In this document: piece after piece, positions 56,458 through 64,000 of the stretch
How the letters are laid out: every line of letters starts with the position of its first letter
Numbering within the stretch: position 1 is the stretch's first letter
Assembly (NCBI RefSeq): GCF_003971255.1
Contig: NZ_CP034660.1
Location: forward strand, 372,001 to 436,000
Source: Colwellia sp. Arc7-635
GTDB lineage: Bacteria > Pseudomonadota > Gammaproteobacteria > Enterobacterales > Alteromonadaceae
Direction of reading: 5' to 3'
DNA: 64,000 nucleotides
Translations under genes and position numbers: made by a program
The notes under the pieces: generated by a model
The model's database searches: none
Told to the model about the DNA's origin: nothing
Seen by the model: the letters and a program-made list of their open reading frames with translations, nothing else

Positions 56458-57744
56458 TTGTTTGATAGATATCAAGCAGGTGAGCAGGCGATACTTGTCC
56501 ATTTAGATTTCCCTGATGACAATACCCGCGAAGATCTACAAGAGTTTGAAATGCTTGTGGACTCTGCTGGTATAACGGCGTTAAATACGGTTACTGGTAA
56601 ACGCACTACTCCGCACACGAAATATTTTGTAGGTACAGGCAAAGCAGAAGAAGTTGCTGATGCTGTACGTATGTTCGATGCGAATATTGTCTTATTTAAT
56701 CATAGTTTATCTCCATCGCAGGAAAAGAATATTGAAGCTTTGTGTGAATGCAGAGTGGTTGATCGCACAACCTTAATTTTAGATATTTTTGCTCAACGCG
56801 CTAGAACTCACGAAGGTAAGTTACAAGTAGAGTTAGCGCAACTGCGTCATATGAGCACAAGACTAATACGCGGTTGGACTCATTTAGAGCGCCAAAAAGG
56901 CGGCATTGGTTTGCGTGGGCCTGGCGAAACTCAGCTTGAAACAGATAGGCGATTATTACGTGAGCGTATGGTTAGCATTCGGAAGCGTTTAGCTAAAGTT
57001 GAAAAGCAAAGACAGCAAGGCCGTCGAGCTAGAAATAGAGCTGAAATCCCAACGGTTTCCTTAGTCGGTTATACCAATGCTGGTAAATCCACCCTATTTA
57101 ATAAAATAACGCAGGCGGGTGTATACGCAGCAGATCAACTGTTTGCTACCTTGGACCCGACCTTACGTAAAATTGAAGTCGATGAGGTTGGTCGAGTTAT
57201 CCTTGCTGATACAGTTGGGTTTATTCGTCATTTACCTCATGATTTAGTTGCGGCATTTAAAGCGACGTTAACAGAAACAAGAGAAGCAGAGTTGTTGCTT
57301 CATGTTATTGATATCTCAGATGAACGCCGTAATGAAAATGTTGAGCAAGTAGAAGAAGTTTTACAAGAGATAGAAGCAGGTGATGTTCCACAATTACTTG
57401 TTTGTAATAAAATCGACCTACTAGATGATATTGAGCCGAGAATTGATCGTGACGATCAAGGGCTACCTATTCGTGTTTGGCTGTCAGCGCAGCAAGGCAT
57501 TGGTATTGAGCTTTTATTTGAAGCACTTGCTGAACGTTTGGGTAAACAAATCATCAAACATTTACTCTGTTTACCCCCTAGTGCGGGTAAACTTCGTGGT
57601 CAGCTTTATCATTTAAATTGTATTACTGATGAGCGCTACGACGAGCAAGGTAACTGCTTATTAGCTATAAAGTTACCGGTGAGAGAATGGAATCAGTTAC
57701 TAAAACAAGATGAAGCAGAAATAGAGCACTTTATTCAAACTTAA
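56458..57744 (+). CDS. hflX: Ribosome-associated GTPase HflX
   Basis: 428 residues from a TTG at 56458. GGAG lies 8 nt upstream, and the protein then begins (M)FDRYQAGEQAILVHLDF, aligning with MFDRYDAGEQ of E. coli HflX (426 aa). The frame also opens at a TTG at 56440, but with no ribosome site. HflX-domain motifs are KYFVGTGKAEEVA, FAQRARTHEGKLQVELAQL and GGIGLRGPGETQLETDRR. The GTPase motifs are GYTNAGKSTLFN, DTVGFIRHLPH and NKIDLL. It rescues or splits stalled ribosomes under stress. It follows hfq by 33 nt. Confidence 0.93.
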   Translation: MFDRYQAGEQAILVHLDFPDDNTREDLQEFEMLVDSAGITALNTVTGKRTTPHTKYFVGTGKAEEVADAVRMFDANIVLFNHSLSPSQEKNIEALCECRVVDRTTLILDIFAQRARTHEGKLQVELAQLRHMSTRLIRGWTHLERQKGGIGLRGPGETQLETDRRLLRERMVSIRKRLAKVEKQRQQGRRARNRAEIPTVSLVGYTNAGKSTLFNKITQAGVYAADQLFATLDPTLRKIEVDEVGRVILADTVGFIRHLPHDLVAAFKATLTETREAELLLHVIDISDERRNENVEQVEEVLQEIEAGDVPQLLVCNKIDLLDDIEPRIDRDDQGLPIRVWLSAQQGIGIELLFEALAERLGKQIIKHLLCLPPSAGKLRGQLYHLNCITDERYDEQGNCLLAIKLPVREWNQLLKQDEAEIEHFIQT

Positions 57745-57819
57745 CAGACTGATATATTAGACAGTGTTTTATCGTTTTTATAGCAGTTAGCGCATTAATT
57801 TTTTATAGCGGAGAGTACC

Positions 57820-58968
57820 ATGGCTTGGAATGAACCGGGGAATAGTGATAAAGATCCCTGGAAAAATAAAGGTGGCAAGAACCAAGGCCCACCTGACTTA
57901 GATGATTTATTAAAAGATATCGGCAACAAGTTTGGCGGTATTTTCGGTGGCAAAAAATCAGGAGGCGACTCTGGAAAGAACTTTTCTAGTATCGGCATCA
58001 TGATATTGCTTGTTGTCGCAATTTTGGTTTACGCCTTTAATGGCTTCTACACCATTAAAGAGGCTGAAAAAGGTATCGTTTTACGCTTTGGTCAATACGC
58101 CGGTATGGTTGAACCTGGCTTAAGCTGGAAATGGACTTTTGTCGATCGTATTATTCCCGTTGATATGCAAACGACACGTAACCTTCCTTCGTCAGGCTTT
58201 ATGCTAACGAAAGATGAGAACGTTGTACGTGTTGAAATGGAAATTCAATACCGTGTTGTTGATGCGCGTAACTACGTTTTTAGTGTTACTAATGCCGATG
58301 AAAGTTTAAGTGAATCACTTGATAGTGCTTTACGTTACGTTGTTGGTCACGCAAAAATGGATGACATTTTGACTAGCGGTCGTGAAGAAGTGCGTCAATC
58401 TGTATGGCAAGAGCTAGAAAAAATCATTGAACCTTACAAGTTAGGTTTAATCATTACCGATGTCAACTTTAAAGATGCTCGTCCTCCTGAAGAAGTAAAA
58501 GACGCTTTTGATGACGCTATTGCTGCACAAGAAGATGAAGTACGTTTCTTACGTGAAGCTGAAGCTTATGCCAGAGGTATTGAACCTCGTGCTCGTGGTC
58601 GTGTTAAGCGTTTAGAACAAGAAGCATTAGCTTATAAAGCACAAGTTTTACTTGATGCTGAAGGTGATGTTGCTCGTTTTAACAAGTTGCTACCTGAGTA
58701 TCAAGCGGCACCAGAAGTGACTCGTCAGCGTATGTATTTAACGTCGATGGAAAAAGTCTACAGTAATACCAGTAAAGTTATGGTTGATGTTGATGGTGGT
58801 AATAACATGATTTACTTACCATTAGATAAAATTATGCAACAGCAATCTGACGGTCAACGTGTTATTCAGCAGACAGCTCCGGCAGTAAACCAATCGTCAA
58901 ATAGCGGTAATAACAGTGCACCAACATTATCCGGTCGAAATGATCGTTTCAATAATGGGAGAGGCTAA
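57820..58968 (+). CDS. hflK: FtsH protease modulator HflK
   Basis: 382 residues. The Gly/Asp/Lys-rich cytoplasmic N-terminus (about 1-60) is followed by one membrane segment (about 62-82) and an SPFH/Band-7 domain (EKGIVLRFGQYAGMVEPGLSWKW, VDMQTTRNLPSSGFMLTKDENVV, ARNYVFSVTNADESL). A coiled-coil helical region follows, then a Gln/Asn/Ser-rich tail (345-382). HflK and HflC assemble into a membrane cage around FtsH. It lies 3 nt before hflC, so they are cotranslated. Confidence 0.95.
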   Translation: MAWNEPGNSDKDPWKNKGGKNQGPPDLDDLLKDIGNKFGGIFGGKKSGGDSGKNFSSIGIMILLVVAILVYAFNGFYTIKEAEKGIVLRFGQYAGMVEPGLSWKWTFVDRIIPVDMQTTRNLPSSGFMLTKDENVVRVEMEIQYRVVDARNYVFSVTNADESLSESLDSALRYVVGHAKMDDILTSGREEVRQSVWQELEKIIEPYKLGLIITDVNFKDARPPEEVKDAFDDAIAAQEDEVRFLREAEAYARGIEPRARGRVKRLEQEALAYKAQVLLDAEGDVARFNKLLPEYQAAPEVTRQRMYLTSMEKVYSNTSKVMVDVDGGNNMIYLPLDKIMQQQSDGQRVIQQTAPAVNQSSNSGNNSAPTLSGRNDRFNNGRG

Positions 58969-58971
58969 GTC

Positions 58972-59856
58972 ATGAAGAATTTTTTATTGGCCATAGTTGC
59001 CTTGATATTTGTGCTGACGGTTTCTTCTGTATTTGTTATTTCTGAAGGCCAACGCGGTATAGTTTTCCAGTTCTCGAAAATTAAGCGTGACGGTGATTCT
59101 GGTGATATGAAAGTATATGAACCCGGTCTGCACTTTAAATTTCCATTTATTAACACGGTACGCAGAATTGATGCACGTATCCAAACACTAGATGAAGCTC
59201 CAGATCGTTTCGTAACATCTGAGAAGAAAGATTTAATGGTCGATTCATTTGTTAAATGGCGTATCGCTGATTTTTCTACTTACTATTTACGTACCTCAGG
59301 ATCAATTGAGAATGCTCGTGCGTTATTGAAACAGAAAGTAAATAATGGTTTGCGTACTGAAATTGGTACACGAACTATTAAAGAAATCGTTTCTGGTGAT
59401 CGTGACGACATCATGGCAAAAGCATTAGAAAGTGCTGAAAGTAGCCGTGAAGACTTAGGTATCGAAGTTATCGATGTTCGTATTAAAGCAATTAACCTTC
59501 CTACAGAAGTGAGTAATTCGATATACGAACGTATGCGCGCTGAACGTACTGCTGTGGCCACAGAGCATCGCTCACAAGGTCAAGAACAGAAAGAAATCAT
59601 CCGTGCAACGATTGATGCTAAAGTTACTGTTATGTTAGCGACAGCACAAAAGAACGCACAAGAAATTCGTGGTGAAGGTGATGCCTTAGCAGCGAAAGTT
59701 TATGCTGACTCATACAGCAAAGACGCTGAGTTCTATAACTTCTTCCGTAGCTTAGAAGCATACGAAAGCAGCTTTAGTTCTAAAAGCGATATCTTAGTTG
59801 TTAAACCTGATAGTGACTTCTTTAATTACCTAAAAGATGGTAAAAAAGCGAAGTAA
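58972..59856 (+). CDS. hflC: FtsH protease modulator HflC
   Basis: 294 residues. The N-terminal membrane anchor is about 3-22. The SPFH domain starts at SEGQRGIVFQFSKIK and includes VYEPGLHFKFPFINTVRRIDAR and RFVTSEKKDLMVDSFVKWRI. The helical region contains EIIRATIDAKVTVMLATAQKNAQEIRGEGDA, and the C-terminal LVVKPDSDFFNYLK is conserved. It is the partner of HflK in the FtsH-HflKC complex. A terminator follows. Confidence 0.95.
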   Translation: MKNFLLAIVALIFVLTVSSVFVISEGQRGIVFQFSKIKRDGDSGDMKVYEPGLHFKFPFINTVRRIDARIQTLDEAPDRFVTSEKKDLMVDSFVKWRIADFSTYYLRTSGSIENARALLKQKVNNGLRTEIGTRTIKEIVSGDRDDIMAKALESAESSREDLGIEVIDVRIKAINLPTEVSNSIYERMRAERTAVATEHRSQGQEQKEIIRATIDAKVTVMLATAQKNAQEIRGEGDALAAKVYADSYSKDAEFYNFFRSLEAYESSFSSKSDILVVKPDSDFFNYLKDGKKAK

Positions 59857-59879
59857 TACTACACGTTAAACTGTTACTG

Positions 59880-59907
59880 AAAAGCCATGACATTGTCATG
59901 GCTTTTT
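59880..59907 (+). terminator. Terminator after hflC
   Basis: An 11-bp stem AAAAGCCATGA / TCATGGCTTTT with a 5-nt loop is followed by a T-rich tract, 23 nt past the hflC stop. It may give partial readthrough into the small DUF2065 gene. Confidence 0.88.
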
Positions 59908-59927
59908 TATTTTTATAAGGAAGATAA

Positions 59928-60113
59928 ATGCTATCAACATTATTGCTAGCGCTTGCGATTGCGCTGATTATTGAGGGGCTTATTCCGGCACTTTTTCCTA
60001 ATAAGTGGCGTGCTTATGTACTAAAAATAGCCAACGAACCAGTAGCTGTTATTCGCCAAATTGGCATTTTCTTAGTATTAATCGGCTTAATAGTCTTTTG
60101 GTTGGCAAATTAA
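59928..60113 (+). CDS. DUF2065 (YjeT-type) small inner-membrane protein
   Basis: 61 residues with two membrane segments (about 3-20 and 40-59) joined by FPNKWRAYVLKIANEPVAVIRQIG. This matches the YjeT/DUF2065 family, which lies between hflC and purA in many gammaproteobacteria. ATAAGGAAG precedes the ATG. The function is unknown; position suggests a link with HflKC or the membrane. Confidence 0.85.
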   Translation: MLSTLLLALAIALIIEGLIPALFPNKWRAYVLKIANEPVAVIRQIGIFLVLIGLIVFWLAN

Positions 60114-60218
60114 TTACTTTGCTAACTCTGCACTACCAATAGCTTTTTTTTTATCGCGCTAAAAATCGACAATTATTGCTTGGACTCAATATTGATATTT
60201 GATAGAATCCCCGCCTAA

Positions 60219-61538
<1,320 letters not shown>

Positions 61539-61569
61539 TTAAATCTTCACTGTTTTAATTTCTTTTTAA

Positions 61570-61594
61570 AAACCACCTCCTAGGTGGTTTTTTT
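61570..61594 (+). terminator. Terminator of purA
   Basis: A 9-bp stem AAACCACCT / AGGTGGTTT with a 3-nt loop, then four more Ts. Confidence 0.9.
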
Positions 61595-62097
61595 ATGTCT
61601 AAAATTGTTTGATTATTCAAGACCAGGCAAATCCAAACTTATCAACAATGCCCCAATAAAACCGACACGATCCGTGTTTGCACTAATGTAACCTTTAATC
61701 TTGTTATAAATAATATTAGCTGAACAGCGGCTAAATTCTGCTATCTGCGATGAAATGATCCAAAGATGAATAGTTTTATAAGTAAAACAGTCGTTTTAAA
61801 CTAAAGTTTTATAGTTAAACATGGCAAGGGGCAATAATCGCTCTCAATGCTTATTTTTCAATGAATACTTAACGCATTATGCTGAATATTCAGCTAAGTA
61901 ATGTGATATATGAAACTGCTAAGGCTATATTATTTATAGCTTGTAGCGAATTAATATATACAAAACAGCTTGAAATTAGCAGCCGCATTGCAATAACATA
62001 TAAAACAATGATAATGAATATAAACACCATGAATTGTTGCAGGTGCAACATTTAGTACAACTAACTCTCGTATTACACTCACCGATTAGGAACAGAT
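61595..62097. other. 503-bp intergenic region before malic enzyme gene
   Basis: No gene was seen on either strand. The only clear structure is the 16-bp palindrome at 62035-62050 and the AGGAACAG ribosome site before the malic enzyme ATG. The length leaves room for a long leader or a small RNA, but nothing specific can be supported. Confidence 0.5.
62035..62050. promoter_or_regulatory. Palindrome upstream of malic enzyme gene
   Basis: TGTTGCAGGTGCAACA, a 7-bp perfect dyad with a GG centre, 47 nt before the start codon. Size and position fit an operator for a dimeric regulator. No known regulon motif is assigned. Confidence 0.5.
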
Positions 62098-63339
62098 ATG
62101 ACAGATTTTCGCCAACAAGCACTTGATTATCACGCTTACCCGACTCCAGGGAAAATAAGTGTTGAACTAACTACCCCAGCTGAAACGAGTGAAGATCTCT
62201 CATTGGCTTATAGCCCAGGTGTTGCTGAGCCTGTTCGTGCTATTGCTGAAAATCCTGATGATGTTTACAAATATACTGGCAAAGGTAATACCGTAGCGGT
62301 GATCACCAATGGTACGGCTATTTTAGGCTTAGGTAATTTAGGGCCAATGGCCGCTAAACCGGTAATGGAAGGTAAAGCTTTATTATTCAAACGCTTTGCT
62401 GGTATTAACTCTTTTGATATTGAAGTTAAACATAAAACTGTTGAAGACTTTGTTAATACCGTAGCCAATATTGCGGATAGTTTTGGTGGTATTAACTTAG
62501 AAGATATTAAAGCTCCTGAATGTTTTGCTATTGAAAAAGCCTTGATTGAACGCTGTAAAGTACCGGTATTTCATGATGATCAACACGGTACCGCTATTGT
62601 TACAGCTGCAGGTATGATTAATGCGCTAGAAATTCAAGGTAAAGAACTTCGTCATGCCAATATCGTATGCATGGGCGCAGGTGCCGCGGCAATTGCTTGT
62701 ATGGAGTTGTTGATTAAATGTGGCGCGCAGCGTGAAAAAATTTACATGCTCGACACTAAGGGTATTATTCACACCCGCCGTGATGATCTTAATGAATACA
62801 AAAAATTATTCGCGAACAACACCGATAAACGTACATTAGAAGAAGCTATTGATGGCGCTGACGTGTTTGTTGGTGTTTCTGGACCTAATGTACTATCAGC
62901 AGCAAATGTAAAACTGATGGCTCCTAAGCCAGTCATTTTTGCTTGTTCAAACCCAGATCCAGAAATTAAACCAGAACTCGCACTGGCAACACGCGATGAC
63001 TTAATCATTGCCACTGGCCGTTCTGACTACCCGAACCAAGTCAATAACGTACTGTGTTTCCCATTTATTTTCCGTGGTGCTCTAGATGTACGTGCGCGCA
63101 CGATTAATGACGAAATGAAAATTGCCGCAGTACATGCCATTCGTACTTTAGCAAAAGAAAAAGTGCCTGCTGAAGTGCTAGCGGCCAGTGGCAGTAACAG
63201 CTTAAGCTTTGGTAGAGATTATATTATTCCTAAGCCAATGGATTCACGTTTACGCTCAGCTGTCGCTATTGCCGTAGCTCAAGCCGCGGTTGACTCAGGC
63301 GTTGCAGCATTACCTATGCCAGAGAATTACCAGGGCTAG
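62098..63339 (+). CDS. Malic enzyme, short form without phosphotransacetylase domain
   Basis: 413 residues. The N-terminal malic domain has YHAYPTPGKISVE, LAYSPGVAEPVRAIAENP, NGTAILGLGNLGPMAAKPVMEGKALLFKRFAGI and INLEDIKAPECFAIE. The NAD(P)-binding part has FHDDQHGTAIVTAAG, VCMGAGAAAIACMEL and FACSNPDPEI. It decarboxylates malate to pyruvate. E. coli MaeB (about 760 aa) carries an extra C-terminal PTA-like domain that is absent here. Cofactor preference (NAD or NADP) cannot be fixed by eye. It is monocistronic with its own terminator. Confidence 0.9.
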   Translation: MTDFRQQALDYHAYPTPGKISVELTTPAETSEDLSLAYSPGVAEPVRAIAENPDDVYKYTGKGNTVAVITNGTAILGLGNLGPMAAKPVMEGKALLFKRFAGINSFDIEVKHKTVEDFVNTVANIADSFGGINLEDIKAPECFAIEKALIERCKVPVFHDDQHGTAIVTAAGMINALEIQGKELRHANIVCMGAGAAAIACMELLIKCGAQREKIYMLDTKGIIHTRRDDLNEYKKLFANNTDKRTLEEAIDGADVFVGVSGPNVLSAANVKLMAPKPVIFACSNPDPEIKPELALATRDDLIIATGRSDYPNQVNNVLCFPFIFRGALDVRARTINDEMKIAAVHAIRTLAKEKVPAEVLAASGSNSLSFGRDYIIPKPMDSRLRSAVAIAVAQAAVDSGVAALPMPENYQG

Positions 63340-63391
63340 TATGAGGCTAAATCTTGTATTTTAAGCGGCAGTAGTCGTACGTGAAAATTAT

Positions 63392-63421
63392 AAAAAGGGA
63401 AGCTAACAGCTTCCCTTTTTT
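63392..63421 (+). terminator. Terminator of malic enzyme gene
   Basis: A 12-bp stem AAAAAGGGAAGC / GCTTCCCTTTTT with a 5-nt loop and terminal Ts. Confidence 0.92.
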
Positions 63422-63623
63422 GTAGGATTAAATTAATACCTGCCTCTCATGGTTTTCTGTCTAATCTTTTGAAAATAAATGATATTTTATGTTACCTTGT
63501 GCTGTGTTTAATTTTATCTCAGAGTTTCGAGCTGAGCATAGTCAAAACTGCATAAGTTAAAATTCATTGAAATTGCCCGCTTAAGCGAGATAAAGCTATA
63601 TTATTTGCGATTAAGGATATGCG

Positions 63624-64000
63624 GTGAAAGTATCACTTCAACAGATTACAAAAGAAAACTACGAAGCAGTGTGTGAACTCGATGTTACAAAAGCACAAGA
63701 AGATCATGTTGCGTGCAATATGTGGTCATTAGTTGAATCAACCTACAATGAAGGTTATGAAACAAGAGCTATCTACAGCAATGAAGAGCCTGTCGGCTTT
63801 TTTATGTGGGTAAAAGAATCGACCAGTAAAATGTCTATTTGGCGTTTTATGATTGATCAAAAACATCAACAAAAATCCATTGGCCGTACTGCACTCGACT
63901 TAGCTTTGCTAGAAATAAAGCAAGTCGCGGGTATAAAAGAAATTGAAATTTGTTACAACCCGATCAATCCGGTAGCCAAAAACTTTTATTCTAGTTTTGG
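63624..64000 (+). CDS. GNAT N-acetyltransferase, 3'-truncated by window edge
   Basis: The frame is open from a GTG at 63624 to the window end (125 complete codons). AAGGAT lies 6 nt upstream of the GTG, supporting the start. The sequence contains EPVGFFMWVKES, then WRFMIDQKHQQKSIGRTALDLALLEIK, the acetyl-CoA-binding motif A (Q-x-x-x-x-G-x-x-A), and the NPINPVAKNFYSSFG motif B. It resembles spermidine/diamine N-acetyltransferases of the BltD/PaiA kind. Substrate is inferred only. The C-terminus is outside the window. Confidence 0.8.
   Translation, partial: MKVSLQQITKENYEAVCELDVTKAQEDHVACNMWSLVESTYNEGYETRAIYSNEEPVGFFMWVKESTSKMSIWRFMIDQKHQQKSIGRTALDLALLEIKQVAGIKEIEICYNPINPVAKNFYSSF

Overview
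The window is about 64 kb of AT-rich chromosome from a marine gammaproteobacterium. It is most likely of the Colwellia/Thalassotalea type (Alteromonadales, Colwelliaceae). I infer this from the housekeeping gene orders gpmI-envC-yibQ, yibN-grxC-secB-gpsA and queG/nnr-tsaE-amiB-mutL-miaA-hfq-hflX-hflK-hflC-purA, together with an exosortase/PEP-CTERM locus. No species can be named from the sequence alone. I saw no rRNA, tRNA, CRISPR array, transposase or phage gene.

Bases 1-22400 are the accessory part. A minus-strand cluster (9359 down to 2107) encodes exosortase A with a C-terminal EpsI-like domain, a membrane-anchored EEP-family phosphatase/nuclease, an exported protein of unknown function, a CelD/FemAB-like acyltransferase, an O-antigen-ligase-like glycan polymerase/ligase and a small acyltransferase-like protein. 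A truncated polysaccharide deacetylase and another FemAB-like protein lie at the left edge. Divergently, a wecB-wecC fusion should make UDP-ManNAcA. Next come two tandem PrsT-type TPR lipoproteins (the first frameshifted) and one PEP-CTERM protein behind a sigma-54-type promoter. Two inverted copies of a roughly 270-316 bp MITE-like repeat bracket the TPR/PEP-CTERM block. Beyond it lie a ThiF/E1-like enzyme, a LuxI/FeeM-like acyltransferase of the type associated with PEP-CTERM genomes, and a patatin-like lipase. This is the most plausible under-described gene set in the window. Together these genes suggest synthesis and export of an exopolysaccharide and sorting of a surface protein, plus an unexplained lipid or acyl-amino-acid side branch.

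Bases 22600-42100 are mainly core functions: a secreted S1 protease, cell-division murein hydrolase activation (envC, yibQ), glycolysis (gpmI), redox and secretion (yibN, grxC, secB), lipid precursors (gpsA, psd), tRNA modification (trmL), metal efflux (fieF), a Cpx-like envelope-stress operon (cpxR, a frameshifted cpxA, a PldB-like hydrolase, and a divergent cpxP-like gene with a CpxR box between them), a BlaI/M56-TonB regulatory pair, a GDPD phosphodiesterase, rsgA and orn.

Bases 42390-48192 hold a large membrane protein with a degenerate hybrid-kinase layout, a DUF1289 protein and a TPR response regulator whose receiver lacks the phospho-acceptor Asp. Bases 48400-64000 return to conserved genes: queG, nnr, tsaE, amiB, mutL, miaA, hfq, hflX, hflK, hflC, a DUF2065 protein, purA, a malic enzyme and a truncated GNAT gene at the right edge.

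Three genes (prsT copy 1, cpxA, and possibly yibQ) are broken or mis-started by single-base length changes in or beside short homopolymers. That pattern fits assembly error as well as real mutation and should be checked against reads.
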